Source: Geothrix sp. SG200
GTDB lineage: Bacteria; Acidobacteriota; Holophagae; Holophagales; Holophagaceae
Length of the DNA stretch: 64,000 bases
Direction: 5' to 3'
Assembly: GCF_022808935.1 (NCBI RefSeq)
Contig: NZ_JAKZFR010000004.1
Location: forward strand, 124,001-188,000
Position numbers and translations under genes: made by a program
In this document: in pieces, positions 19,971-28,233 of the stretch
Layout of the letters: every line of letters starts with the position of its first letter
Position numbering within the stretch: position 1 is the stretch's first letter
Notes under the pieces: generated by a model
Seen by the model: the letters and a program-made list of their open reading frames with translations, nothing else
Told to the model about the DNA's origin: nothing
Database searches by the model: none

Positions 19971-21038
19971 ATGTCGGATAGCCACAAGGATTCCCTGGTC
20001 GCCGTCGTGATGGCCGGGGGGCGGGGAACCCGGTTCTGGCCCCGCAGCCGCAACGCCCGCCCCAAGCAGTTCCTGGCCATCGTGGGCACGGAGACGCTGC
20101 TCCACCAGACCGTGCGCCGCCTGGACGGCCATGTGGCTCCCGAGCGCATCTTCGTGGTGACCACGGAGGACCTGGCGGCCGAGACGCGCCGCATGCTGCC
20201 GGAACTGCCGCCGGAGAACGTGATCGTGGAGCCCGAGGGCCGCAACACCGCGCCCTGCCTGGCCCTGGCCCTGGTTCAGATCGAGCGGAAGGTGCCCCAT
20301 GGCGTCATGGCCGTGCTGTCGGCGGACCACTGGATCGGCGATCGGGAGCTCTTCCTGGAGGACCTGGAGACGGCCGTGAAGCACGCCGCCTGGGAGCACG
20401 AGCTGGTCACTTTCGGCATCAGGCCCACGTACCCGGAGACGGGCTACGGCTACATCGAATCCGAGGGCCACGGTCCCGTGCAGAAGGTGGTGGCCTTCCG
20501 CGAGAAGCCGCCGGTGGAGGTGGCGGTCCAGTACCTCGAATCCGGCCGGCACTACTGGAACGCGGGCATGTTCGTGTGGACCCTGGCCGATTTCCGCGAG
20601 GGTCTGGCGAAGCATGCGCCGGAAGTACTGAAGCCCCTGGACGCCTGGGTGGCGGCGGGCGCGGACCCCGCGGCCCTCGGCGCCGCCTACCGCCAGCTGC
20701 CCAAGGTGGCCATCGACGTGGCCCTCATGGAGAAGGCCGAGACGGTGGCGGTGGTACCCACCCGCTTCCGCTGGTCCGACGTGGGTTCCTGGCCCGCCGC
20801 CATCGAGTTCCAGGAAACAGATCCTGAAGGCAACGTGAGCCAGGGCGAGACCCTGCTCCTGGACACCCGCAACAGCGCCTTCTTCGGGGGCAAGCGCCTC
20901 ATCGCCGCCAGCGGCGTGGACGATCTCATCGTGGTGGACGACGACGACGCCCTCCTCATCTGCCACCGCGACCGCGCCCAGACCGTCAAGCAGATCGTCG
21001 AGCGCCTCAAGGCCGAAGGCCGCGAGGATCTGCTCTAA
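19971..21038 (+). CDS. manC: Mannose-1-phosphate guanylyltransferase
   Basis: 355 residues from ATG 19971 (an in-frame GTG at 19968 is adjacent), with GCAGGAGGC upstream. The signature GGRGTRFWPRSR lies at residue 15, followed by PKQFLAI. FREKP and a WNAGMFVW motif appear near residues 170 and 190. Makes GDP-mannose from mannose 1-phosphate and GTP for cell-surface polysaccharides. This is the short form without the fused isomerase domain; the isomerase function is probably supplied by the separate cupin gene at 21434. Confidence 0.93.
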   Translation: MSDSHKDSLVAVVMAGGRGTRFWPRSRNARPKQFLAIVGTETLLHQTVRRLDGHVAPERIFVVTTEDLAAETRRMLPELPPENVIVEPEGRNTAPCLALALVQIERKVPHGVMAVLSADHWIGDRELFLEDLETAVKHAAWEHELVTFGIRPTYPETGYGYIESEGHGPVQKVVAFREKPPVEVAVQYLESGRHYWNAGMFVWTLADFREGLAKHAPEVLKPLDAWVAAGADPAALGAAYRQLPKVAIDVALMEKAETVAVVPTRFRWSDVGSWPAAIEFQETDPEGNVSQGETLLLDTRNSAFFGGKRLIAASGVDDLIVVDDDDALLICHRDRAQTVKQIVERLKAEGREDLL

Positions 21039-21039
21039 G

Positions 21040-21070
21040 CTGAGGACTGAGGACTGAGGACTGAGGACTG
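21040..21070 (+). repeat. CTGAGGA heptamer array (4 units)
   Basis: Four perfect tandem CTGAGGA units (21040-21067) begin 2 bases after the manC stop and end with CTGACC just before the ATG at 21074. Single-arm relative of the array at 3236-3318. Confidence 0.9.
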
Positions 21071-21475
21071 ACCATGCAGCGACCTGACACCCTCCACGTG
21101 GACAAGCCCTGGGGACGGGGCCCCGTCCGCGAACCCAGAGGGTGAGCGGGAGCACGCCACGGGCGTGGCGTGCGATCCGGGGGTAGTCCCGGAGCCCCCC
21201 GCGAGGCGAGCCGAGCGGTGATGATGAACGAACCCTTCCAGCGAGCAGAGACCATGCAGCGACCTGACACCCTCCACGTTGACAAGCCATGGGGACGGGG
21301 CCCCGTCCGCGAACCCCGAGGGTGAGCGGGAGCACGCCACGGGCGTGGCGTGCAATCCGGGGGTAGTCCCGGAGCCCCCCGCGAGGCGAGCCGAGCGGTG
21401 ATGATGAACGAACCTTTCCAGCGAGCAGAGACCATGCAGCGACCTGACACCCTCCACGTGGACAAGCCCTGGGGC
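21071..21475 (+). repeat. 180-bp tandem repeat, 2.25 copies, overlapping the start of the cupin gene
   Basis: Copies at 21071-21250 and 21251-21430 differ at only a handful of positions. A third, 45-base partial copy (21431-21475) is the real 5' end of the cupin gene. Each full unit is 45 bases of gene start (ACCATGCAG onward) plus a 135-base insert with three hairpins: 21113-21128, 21153-21172 and 21176-21193 in copy 1. Each unit encodes a 23-codon reading frame that begins with the same first 14 residues as the cupin (first ends at TGA 21143). The 395-base gap between manC and the cupin holds only this and the heptamer array. Confidence 0.93.
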
Positions 21476-21793
21476 TCCTTCGACCAGTACGCCCTCAACA
21501 CGCCCTGTACGGTGAAGATCCTCACCTGCAACCCGGGCCAGAAGCTGAGCCTGCAGCGGCACGCGCACCGCGGCGAGCTGTGGGTGGCCCTGGATCCGGG
21601 CGTCGTGGTGGATCGCGATGGCGCGGAGCTGCGCCCCACCGTGGGCGAGGAGATCTGGCTGCCCCAGGGCAGCACCCACCGCCTGCGCTGCGATGCTGGC
21701 GCCCTCCATCCGGTGCGTGTGCTGGAGGTGAGCCTCGGCACCTTCGACGAGGCGGACATCGAGCGGCTCCAGGACGACTACGGGCGCCGCTGA
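21434..21793 (+). CDS. Cupin-type mannose-6-phosphate isomerase-like protein
   Basis: 119 residues. Single cupin domain like the C-terminal isomerase half of bifunctional ManC/AlgA proteins: HVDKPWGSFDQY at the start, SLQRHAHRGELW and GVVVDRDG (first cupin motif), and EIWLPQGSTHRLR (second motif) with the metal-binding His. Converts fructose 6-phosphate to mannose 6-phosphate, which fits the manC gene upstream. The first 45 bases recur twice upstream as part of a tandem repeat. Stop and next start overlap (TGATG). The catalytic role is inferred from homology; some relatives act on other phosphosugars. Confidence 0.85.
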   Translation: MQRPDTLHVDKPWGSFDQYALNTPCTVKILTCNPGQKLSLQRHAHRGELWVALDPGVVVDRDGAELRPTVGEEIWLPQGSTHRLRCDAGALHPVRVLEVSLGTFDEADIERLQDDYGRR

Positions 21794-22509
21794 TGCGGAC
21801 GTCCCTGCTCTTCGCCGCGGCCCTGCTCTTCGCCGCGGCCCTGCCTGTCCCGGCCCAGAGCCCCGCTCCGGAGGGCGGGGAGATCCTCGGCCGGGTGGAC
21901 CGCCTGCGCCACCCCTGGCCCGCCTTCACGGTGGAGCTCGCCATGAAGGCGCCGGGTGTGGCCCAGCGGTGGAAGGTGTCGGCCCGCGAGAACGGCGACG
22001 CCCGGCTGGACGGGCTCTCCGAGAAGGAGAAAGGCCGCGCCGTGCTGCTCCTGGGTGACGAGATGTGGCTGCTGCTGCCCGGCACGAAGCGGCCGGTGAA
22101 GGTCTCGCCCCAGCAGCGCCTCTTGGGCCCCGCCGCGGGCGGGGATGTGGCCCGCACACGGTTCCGCGACGACTACGCCGTGCGGGAGGTGACGGAAGCG
22201 TCCCTGGAGGACCGGGCCTGCTGGCGGCTGGACCTGGCGGCCAAGCGGCCGGCGCTCAGCGCCCGCCAGGTCATCCTCTGGGTGGCCAAGGAGGGGTCGC
22301 TGCCCCTGAAGGCAGAGTTCCGGCTGGCCTCCGGGCGCCTGGCCCGCACCGCTCGTTTCGGCCCGCCGGTCCAGGCCCATGGGCAGTCCGTACTGTCGCG
22401 CCTCGAGATCGAAGAGGCCGGTGGCGGCAAGGCGGAGCTGGCCTTCACGAACTGGACCCGGGGCGGTGTGGCGCCGGGGGCCTTTGACGTCCCGGGCGCC
22501 AGGCGGTGA
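21793..22509 (+). CDS. Outer-membrane lipoprotein-sorting (LolA-like) protein
   Basis: 238 residues from ATG 21793, overlapping the cupin stop. The N-terminal signal peptide is LLFAAALLFAAALPVPAQ, in which a short segment repeats. The mature part resembles the LolA-like 'outer membrane lipoprotein-sorting protein' family. It shows the pattern MWLLLPGTKRPVKVSPQQRL, then a DYAVREV-type strand and the beta-sheet DRACWRLDLAAK. Probably carries hydrophobic groups across the periplasm, possibly as part of an RND-type export system. Likely cotranscribed with manC and the cupin. Confidence 0.78.
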   Translation: MRTSLLFAAALLFAAALPVPAQSPAPEGGEILGRVDRLRHPWPAFTVELAMKAPGVAQRWKVSARENGDARLDGLSEKEKGRAVLLLGDEMWLLLPGTKRPVKVSPQQRLLGPAAGGDVARTRFRDDYAVREVTEASLEDRACWRLDLAAKRPALSARQVILWVAKEGSLPLKAEFRLASGRLARTARFGPPVQAHGQSVLSRLEIEEAGGGKAELAFTNWTRGGVAPGAFDVPGARR

Positions 22510-22638
22510 TAGACTGGTCGGCGAGGTGCCCGCAAGGGCTTCCCGCCACCAACCGTCCCACCAATCGATCCCAGCCCCGCTCGCGGGGCTCCCGCTGAAA
22601 CGCCCCACCACTCGAAACCCCGCCAAATCTACCCTCAC

Positions 22639-22669
22639 GAAGCGCCCGTACCTCCGGGCGCTTCCTTTT
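22639..22669 (+). terminator. Terminator downstream of the LolA-like gene
   Basis: GAAGCGCCCG (22639-22648) pairs with CGGGCGCTTC (22655-22664) around a 6-base loop, followed by CTTTT. It separates the manC transcript from the next gene. Confidence 0.85.
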
Positions 22670-22758
22670 GGGGCGAGCTTCCGGGCGGGGGCCTGGGCCG
22701 CAATCTGTCCTCGGAGCCGGGTGAGGCGGCTGGCACAATGGAAGGATTCGGAGGATTT

Positions 22759-23745
22759 ATGTCCACGCCCAAGCTCGGACCCGTCGGCAGCTATGTGAAG
22801 CACCACTTCCGGCATTTCAATGCCGCGGCCCTGGTGGACGCCGCCGAGGGCTACCGGGTCTACCTGGAGAAGGGCGGCAAGATGATGGTGACCCTAGGCG
22901 GCGCCATGAGCACCGCCGAGCTGGGCCTCTCCTTCGCCGAGATGATCCGCCAGGACAAGGTGCACCTCATCGTCTGCACGGGCGCCAACCTGGAGGAGGA
23001 CATCTTCAACCTGGTGGCCCACGACTTCTACGAGCGCGTGCCCCACTACCGTGATCTGACGCCCCAGGACGAGAAGGGCCTCCTGGACCGCCACATGAAC
23101 CGCGTGACGGATACCTGCATCCCTGAGATGGAGGCCATGCGCCGCATGGAGAAGGCGATGCTCGAGGTGTGGATGGAGGCCGACGCCAAGGGCGAGCGCT
23201 ACTTCCCCCACGAGTTCTTCCAGAAGGTGCTCCGATCGGGGAAGTACGAGCAGTACTACCAGATCGACCCCAGGCACTCCTGGATGCTGGCCGCCCTCGA
23301 GAAGAACGTGCCCATCGTCGTCCCCGGATGGGAGGACAGCACCCTGGGCAACATGTTCGCCGCCGCCGTCATCCGCGGCGACGTGAAGAATGTCCACACC
23401 GTGCGTACCGGCATCGAGTACATGACCTGGCTGGCCAAGCACTACCAGGAAGTCACCAAGACCTCGCCCCTGGGCATGTTCCAGATCGCCGGCGGCATCT
23501 CCGGCGACTTCCCCATCTGCGTGGTGCCCATGCTGCACCAGGATCTGGAGCTGACCGAGGTGCCCCTCTGGGGCTACTTCTGCCAGATCAGCGACTCGAC
23601 CACCAGCTACGGTTCGTACTCCGGCGCCGTGCCCAACGAGAAGATCACCTGGGGCAAGCTGGGCATCGACACCCCCAAGTTCATCATCGAGAGCGATGCC
23701 ACCATCGTGGCTCCGCTGATCTTCGCGTATCTGCTGGGGTGGTAG
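22759..23745 (+). CDS. Deoxyhypusine synthase family protein
   Basis: 328 residues from ATG 22759 (GGAGG 4 bases upstream); an ATG at 22738 is less likely. Resembles the NAD-dependent enzyme that moves the aminobutyl group of spermidine to a lysine of eIF5A in eukaryotes and archaea. Conserved features include VTLGGAMSTAELG, CTGANLEEDIFN, VPGWEDSTLGNMF and, near the C-terminus, SGAVPNEKITWGK with the catalytic Lys of the DHS WGK motif. Bacteria lack eIF5A, so the true substrate is unknown; polyamine conversion or modification of another protein is possible. Monocistronic. Confidence 0.88.
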   Translation: MSTPKLGPVGSYVKHHFRHFNAAALVDAAEGYRVYLEKGGKMMVTLGGAMSTAELGLSFAEMIRQDKVHLIVCTGANLEEDIFNLVAHDFYERVPHYRDLTPQDEKGLLDRHMNRVTDTCIPEMEAMRRMEKAMLEVWMEADAKGERYFPHEFFQKVLRSGKYEQYYQIDPRHSWMLAALEKNVPIVVPGWEDSTLGNMFAAAVIRGDVKNVHTVRTGIEYMTWLAKHYQEVTKTSPLGMFQIAGGISGDFPICVVPMLHQDLELTEVPLWGYFCQISDSTTSYGSYSGAVPNEKITWGKLGIDTPKFIIESDATIVAPLIFAYLLGW

Positions 23746-23747
23746 CG

Positions 23748-23782
23748 CTCAGCTGTCAGCTTTCTGCTGAGAGCTGACAGCC
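23748..23782. repeat. Short palindrome between DHS and gluQ genes
   Basis: GCTGTCAGCT (23752-23761) pairs with AGCTGACAGC (23772-23781). No T run; it may act as a weak terminator or belong to the intergenic palindrome class seen elsewhere. Confidence 0.6.
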
Positions 23783-23804
23783 GGACGCTGATGGCTTCCC
23801 ATCC

Positions 23805-24704
23805 ATGACCACCGGCCGCTTTGCGCCTTCGCCCACCGGGATCCTCCACCTGGGGAACCTGCGCACGGCGCTGGCGTCCTGGCTGTCGGCGCGCGCGGCG
23901 GGGGGGCGGTGGCTCGTCCGCCTGGAGGATGTGGACGGCCCTCGCTGCCGCCGGGACCTGGGCGAGGCGCAGCTGCGGGATCTGGCCGCGATCGGCCTGG
24001 TGTCGGACGCGCCCGTGGTCTGGCAGTCCGAGCGCGGCGCGGCCTACCGCGCGGCCCTGGAGACGCTGCACGCGGCCGGACGCCTGTATCCCTGCGCCTG
24101 CACCCGCAAGGACTTGCAGCTGCTCGCCTCGGCGCCCCACGCGGAGGACGGCCTGCGGCCCTATCCCGGCCGCTGCCGGGACCGGGCCTGGGAGGGCTTT
24201 GACCGGGCCTTGAGGCTGCGGCTGCCGGAAGGTCCGTTGGCCTGGGAGGACCGCGTGCTCGGGGCTCAGACGGACGATCCCGCCGTCTTCACGGGCGATC
24301 CGCTCCTGTTCCGCCGGGACGGGTGCTTCGCCTACCACCTGGCGGTGGTGGTGGATGACGGGGCCCAGGGCGTGACGGAGGTGGTGCGCGGCGCGGACCT
24401 GCGACCCGTCACCGCCACCCAGGTCCGCCTGCAGGAGGCCCTGGGCCTGCCGCGCCCCGCCTACGCGCACCTGGGCCTGGTGGCCGCACCGGACGGGGGT
24501 CGCCTGGGCAAGCGGGCCGGCGCGCTGGGTGTCGCGGCCCTGATGGCCGGAGGGGTCGCCGTGCCCGAGATCCTGGGCTGGCTGGGCTGGAGCCTGGGCT
24601 GCCTGGCCCGGCCGGAACCCTGCCGGGCCGAGGACCTCGTCGGCGCCTTCGCCTGGGACCGTGCGCCGGCCGGAGAGGTTCGTGTGCCGGCGGACTGGAC
24701 TTGA
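23805..24704 (+). CDS. gluQ: Glutamyl-Q tRNA(Asp) synthetase
   Basis: 299 residues: a class I catalytic domain related to GluRS but lacking the anticodon-binding half. HIGH-type motif in PTGILHLGN near residue 11; Zn-binding Cys residues in YPCACTRKD and RCRD; KMSKS-type RLGKRAG near residue 230. Attaches glutamate to the queuosine base of tRNA-Asp. No anticodon-binding domain follows, as expected for the family. Convergent with the DUF5329 gene, with stops 1 base apart. Confidence 0.93.
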   Translation: MTTGRFAPSPTGILHLGNLRTALASWLSARAAGGRWLVRLEDVDGPRCRRDLGEAQLRDLAAIGLVSDAPVVWQSERGAAYRAALETLHAAGRLYPCACTRKDLQLLASAPHAEDGLRPYPGRCRDRAWEGFDRALRLRLPEGPLAWEDRVLGAQTDDPAVFTGDPLLFRRDGCFAYHLAVVVDDGAQGVTEVVRGADLRPVTATQVRLQEALGLPRPAYAHLGLVAAPDGGRLGKRAGALGVAALMAGGVAVPEILGWLGWSLGCLARPEPCRAEDLVGAFAWDRAPAGEVRVPADWT

Positions 24705-24705
24705 T

Positions 24706-25041
24706 TCAGCGCGCGGCTTCCATCCGCTTCAGCTCGGTCCACAGCCAGTCCCGGGAGAGGACCGTGCGTCCGTCCGTCAGCCGGATCTCGTAGGGCTTGC
24801 CGCTCATGGAACTGCCCGTGGCGCAGTACTGGATGAACTCCGGGGCGGTCTTTACTCGCTTTCCGGCATTCCGCCACTTCAGGCGAAGGTGCTCCGCGGC
24901 CTGGGCCGGGGTGTGCTCGCTTCCGTTCCAGATGAACACGGCGCCCTGGAGCGATGCCACCGCCTGGATGAGCGCCTCGATCTTCTGGGCCTCGGGCATC
25001 GGGGCAGGGGCGGCAAGGAGCAGGAGCGGAACCGGGATCAT
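24706..25041 (-). CDS. DUF5329 family protein
   Basis: 111 residues from ATG 25041, starting with a short signal-like segment (MIPVPLLLLAAPAP). The core shows FIWNGSEHTPAQAAEHLRLK, KTAPEFIQYCAT and SGKPYEIRL, which matches the pattern of DUF5329 as I recall it. Probably a small secreted or periplasmic protein of unknown role. No neighbour suggests a job. Convergent with gluQ. Confidence 0.75.
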   Translation of the reverse strand: MIPVPLLLLAAPAPMPEAQKIEALIQAVASLQGAVFIWNGSEHTPAQAAEHLRLKWRNAGKRVKTAPEFIQYCATGSSMSGKPYEIRLTDGRTVLSRDWLWTELKRMEAAR

Positions 25042-25055
25042 GCCCCTAGCATGAC

Positions 25056-25081
25056 AAAGGACCCGGCTCTCCGGGTCCTTT
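25056..25081 (-). terminator. Terminator of rpsT
   Basis: AAAGGACCCGG (25056-25066) pairs with CCGGGTCCTTT (25071-25081) around CTCT. Lies 20 bases past the rpsT stop on the minus strand. Confidence 0.88.
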
Positions 25082-25100
25082 GCGCAAGATGGGAGGCTGG

Positions 25101-25364
25101 TTAGGCCAGGTTGTTCACTTTCTGGGCCAGGCGGGACTTGGTGCGGTCGGCGGCGTTCTTGTGCATGACGCCCTTCCGGCAGGCCTTGTCCACGAGGCCC
25201 TGGGTCAGGGGAAGCTGCTTGGCGGCCTCGGCCTTGTTGCCGCCGGCGATGAGGGCCAGGAAGCTCTTGACGGCCGTCTTCAGGGTCGAGCGGTTGCTGC
25301 GGTTGCGGAGGCGGGCCTCGGCATCGCGACGGGCCTTCTTGGCAGCGGACTTGTGGTTGGCCAT
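25101..25364 (-). CDS. rpsT: 30S ribosomal protein S20
   Basis: 87 residues, the standard S20 length. Lys/Arg/Ala-rich three-helix bundle with MANHKSAAKKARR at the N-terminus, NRSTLKTAVKSF in the middle, and GVMHKNAADRTKSRLAQK near the C-terminus. It binds 16S rRNA early in 30S assembly. Monocistronic, with a terminator and a promoter. Upstream bases 25365-25400 form its short leader. Confidence 0.97.
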   Translation of the reverse strand: MANHKSAAKKARRDAEARLRNRSNRSTLKTAVKSFLALIAGGNKAEAAKQLPLTQGLVDKACRKGVMHKNAADRTKSRLAQKVNNLA

Positions 25365-25412
25365 GGGCGGGATCTCCAGCTCCCCTGGAAACCCCGGGAA
25401 GCGCGAAAGACC

Positions 25413-25440
25413 ATCCTATCGCAAAAAGCCTGATGGTCAA
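25413..25440 (-). promoter_or_regulatory. Promoter of rpsT
   Basis: On the minus strand, TTGACC (25440-25435), 16-base spacer, TAGGAT (25418-25413). The expected start is about 40 bases before the ATG. Confidence 0.6.
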
Positions 25441-25541
25441 GGGCAAAAGGCGGGGCTGAAGGCCCATTCGCCCCCTTCCGGAGCGCCCCTCCCCAGGGCA
25501 TCCTGGTCGGAGGCGAATGGCCTCCCGGGAAGGATGGGGTC

Positions 25542-26372
25542 ATGCCTCAGAAGAAATTGGAGTCCGTCGTGGATCTGGCGGCGAAGGCGAAAGCCCTGCG
25601 CCGGGACGTGCTGCTGCAGGTCTACAAGGCCCAGAGCGGCCACCCCGGCGGCAGCCTGAGCTGGATCGACATCGGCGTGGCGCTCTACTTCCACGAGATG
25701 ACCGTGTTCCCCGAGGACCCCGCGAACCCCGCCCGTGACCGCTTCGTGCTCTCCAAGGGCCACGCCTGCCCCGCCCAGTACGCCCTCCTCGCGGACCAGG
25801 GATTCTTCCCAAGGGCCTGGCTGGAGACCTTCCGCCAGTACCCCACGAGGCTCCAGGGCCATGCCGAGAACCACTACACGCCCGGCGTGGAGGTGACGAC
25901 CGGCAGCCTGGGCCAGGGCCTGCCCCAGGCCGTGGGCATCGCGCTCGGCCTGAAGGTGCAGCAGGCGGCCCAGCGCGTCTACTGCGTGGTGGGCGACGGC
26001 GAGAGCCAGGAGGGCGTGATCTGGGAGGCGGCCATGGCCGCGCCCCACCACAAGCTGGACAACCTCTGCGTCTTCCACGACCTGAACGGCCTGCAGATCG
26101 ACGGCGAGGTGAAGAAGGTCATGAACATCAACCCGGTGGCGGACAAGTGGCGCGCCTTCGGCTGGGCCGTGAAGGAGATCGACGGCCACGACTTCACCCA
26201 GATCCTGGAGGCGCTGGCCTGGGCCCGGACTGTGAAGGGCCAGCCCGTGATGGTCTGCGCCCGCACCGTGAAGGGGAAGGGCGTGAGCTTCATGGAGAAC
26301 CAGGCCGGCTGGCACGGCGTGGCCCCCAAGACCGAGGACTACGAGAAGGCCCTGGCCGAACTGGCGGATTGA
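25542..26372 (+). CDS. Transketolase N-terminal subunit (ThDP-binding half)
   Basis: 276 residues, equal to the pyrophosphate-binding half of transketolase: SGHPGGSLSWIDIG near residue 33, SKGHACPAQYA, and the ThDP motif GDGESQEGVIWEAAM near residue 147. Split transketolases need a separate pyrimidine-binding subunit, normally the next gene. Here the next gene is argS, so the partner must lie elsewhere. Transfers two-carbon units in the pentose phosphate pathway. Confidence 0.92.
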   Translation: MPQKKLESVVDLAAKAKALRRDVLLQVYKAQSGHPGGSLSWIDIGVALYFHEMTVFPEDPANPARDRFVLSKGHACPAQYALLADQGFFPRAWLETFRQYPTRLQGHAENHYTPGVEVTTGSLGQGLPQAVGIALGLKVQQAAQRVYCVVGDGESQEGVIWEAAMAAPHHKLDNLCVFHDLNGLQIDGEVKKVMNINPVADKWRAFGWAVKEIDGHDFTQILEALAWARTVKGQPVMVCARTVKGKGVSFMENQAGWHGVAPKTEDYEKALAELAD

Positions 26373-26400
26373 CTGAGCACTGAGGACTGAGGACTGACCA
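26373..26400 (+). repeat. CTGAGGA heptamer array (4 units, 2 perfect)
   Basis: Units CTGAGCA, CTGAGGA, CTGAGGA and CTGACCA fill the entire gap between the transketolase stop and the argS start. The last perfect unit lies at the Shine-Dalgarno position of argS. Confidence 0.88.
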
Positions 26401-26402
26401 GA

Positions 26403-28202
26403 ATGGATGCACTGCGGAACACCTTCGAACAGCGGCTGGCGGCGGCCCTTCCTGGCGTGGAGATCACGCTCGAGCGGCCGAAGACGGGCGAGCTGGGGGA
26501 CCTGGCCTTCCCCTGCTTCCGTGCCGCCAAGCAGCTGGGGAAGAACCCCGTGCAGCTGTCGCAGGAACTGGCGGCTTCCATCGCCATCGAAGGGGCTTCG
26601 CTCGTGGCGGCGGGCCCCTACCTCAACCTGAAGCTGGCGCCGGAGACCCGCGCCCAGTCGGTGCTGGGAGCCATCCTCGCTTCTCCCGCGAACCGGCCAT
26701 TCGGTTCACGGCCTGTCAACGGCAAGAAGGTGATCGTCGAGTACAGCTCGCCCAACATCGCCAAGCTCTTCACCATCGGCCATCTGCGCTCCACCATGAT
26801 CGGCCACACCCTGGCCCAGGCCCACCAGTTCCTCGGCTACGAGGTGATCCGCCTCAACCACCTGGGCGACTGGGGCACGCAGTTCGGCACGTTGCTGGCG
26901 GCCTACACCCGCTGGGCCCAGGCGGAGAACGCGAACCTCGAGCAGGACTTCGACTGGGCGGAACCCGCGCCGGAGAAGCGCCGCACGCCCCTCTTCCGGC
27001 TCTTCCAGCTCTACGTGCGGTTCCACGCCGAGGAGGAGAGCGACCCGGCCATGCGCGACGAGGCCCGCGGCTGGTTCCGGCGCCTGGAGGAGGGCGACCT
27101 CGAGGCCCGCCGACTCTGGAGCTGGTTCCGGGAGATCTCCCTGCGCGAGTTCCAGCGCATCTACGACCGCCTGGGCGTGAGCTTCGACACGCTGGAGCAG
27201 GGCGAGGCCTTCTACGAGGACCGGCTCGTCCCGACCATGCAGCGGCTGGAAGACGCGGGCCTGCTGGTGGAAGGCAACAACGGCGCCCGCATCGTGGACC
27301 TGGAGGACGTGGGCATCAGCACGCCCTGCCTGGTGCAGAAGGCCGATGGCACGAGCATCTACGCCACCCGCGACCTGGCGGCGGCCCTCTACCGGAAGGA
27401 GGCCTATGCCTTCGACCGCTGCCTGTATGTGGTGGGCACAGACCAGGTGCTGCACTTCCAGCAGATCTTCGCCGTGCTCGACAAGCTGGATCCCTGGTTC
27501 AAGGGCCGCATGCTGCACACGCCCTTCGGCATGGTGAAGCTGCCCGAGGGCAAGATGAGCACCCGCAAGGGCAATGTCATCTTCCTGGAGGACGTGCTGG
27601 ACGAGGCTCGCGAGCGCGTGGCCGCCATCATCGACGAGAAGAATCCCGAACTGGCCAACAAAGCCGAGGTGGCCGAGATGCTGGGCATGGGCGCCGTGGT
27701 GTTCTTCGACGCCATGAACGACCGCGTGAAGCCCATCACCTTCACGTGGGACCGCGTCATCGCGCTCGACGGCGACACGGGCCCCTACGTGCAGTACGCC
27801 CACGCCCGCATCATGAGCGTGCTGCGCAAGGCCGGTGGTGACTGGGCGGCGAAGGCCCAGACCCAATCGGCCCAGGGTCCTTTCCTTTCCTACTCGGAAG
27901 CGCAGCTCCCGAGCGATCTCGCAGGCCTCGACGCACCCGAAGCCCAATCCCTCCTCTTCGAGCTGGCCGGGCTCCCCGGCGCCATCGCCGCCGTGGCAGA
28001 AGGCTGCATGGCCACGCCCCTCGCGCGCCAGCTCGTGACCGTGGCCCGCTCCTTCAGCGGCTACTACACCAACTGCCCCATCCTGGCCCCGGAGAATGCG
28101 CCGGAAGTCCGCGACGCCCGACTCATCCTCTGCGTCGCAACCGCCCGCGCCCTCCGCCAGGGCCTCCACCTCATGGGCATCCAGACCCCGGAGGAGATGT
28201 GA
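26403..28202 (+). CDS. argS: Arginyl-tRNA synthetase
   Basis: 599 residues, class I. N-terminal Add-1 domain (about 1-95), catalytic core with [20 protein letters not shown] (HIGH motif as FTIGHLRST) near residue 115, and the DALR anticodon-binding domain at the C-terminus. KMSKS is seen as KMSTRKGN near residue 385. Charges tRNA-Arg. The ribosome site is GAGGACTGACC from the heptamer array. Likely cotranscribed with the transketolase half upstream and pyrG downstream. Confidence 0.96.
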   Translation: MDALRNTFEQRLAAALPGVEITLERPKTGELGDLAFPCFRAAKQLGKNPVQLSQELAASIAIEGASLVAAGPYLNLKLAPETRAQSVLGAILASPANRPFGSRPVNGKKVIVEYSSPNIAKLFTIGHLRSTMIGHTLAQAHQFLGYEVIRLNHLGDWGTQFGTLLAAYTRWAQAENANLEQDFDWAEPAPEKRRTPLFRLFQLYVRFHAEEESDPAMRDEARGWFRRLEEGDLEARRLWSWFREISLREFQRIYDRLGVSFDTLEQGEAFYEDRLVPTMQRLEDAGLLVEGNNGARIVDLEDVGISTPCLVQKADGTSIYATRDLAAALYRKEAYAFDRCLYVVGTDQVLHFQQIFAVLDKLDPWFKGRMLHTPFGMVKLPEGKMSTRKGNVIFLEDVLDEARERVAAIIDEKNPELANKAEVAEMLGMGAVVFFDAMNDRVKPITFTWDRVIALDGDTGPYVQYAHARIMSVLRKAGGDWAAKAQTQSAQGPFLSYSEAQLPSDLAGLDAPEAQSLLFELAGLPGAIAAVAEGCMATPLARQLVTVARSFSGYYTNCPILAPENAPEVRDARLILCVATARALRQGLHLMGIQTPEEM

Positions 28203-28233
28203 CCTTCGCCGAACCCCGTTTCCAGGAGATCCC

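Noticed and set aside
21071-21475. CRISPR-like array
   Set aside because: The 180-base units are contiguous and nearly identical throughout; there are no short repeats with unique spacers and no cas genes.
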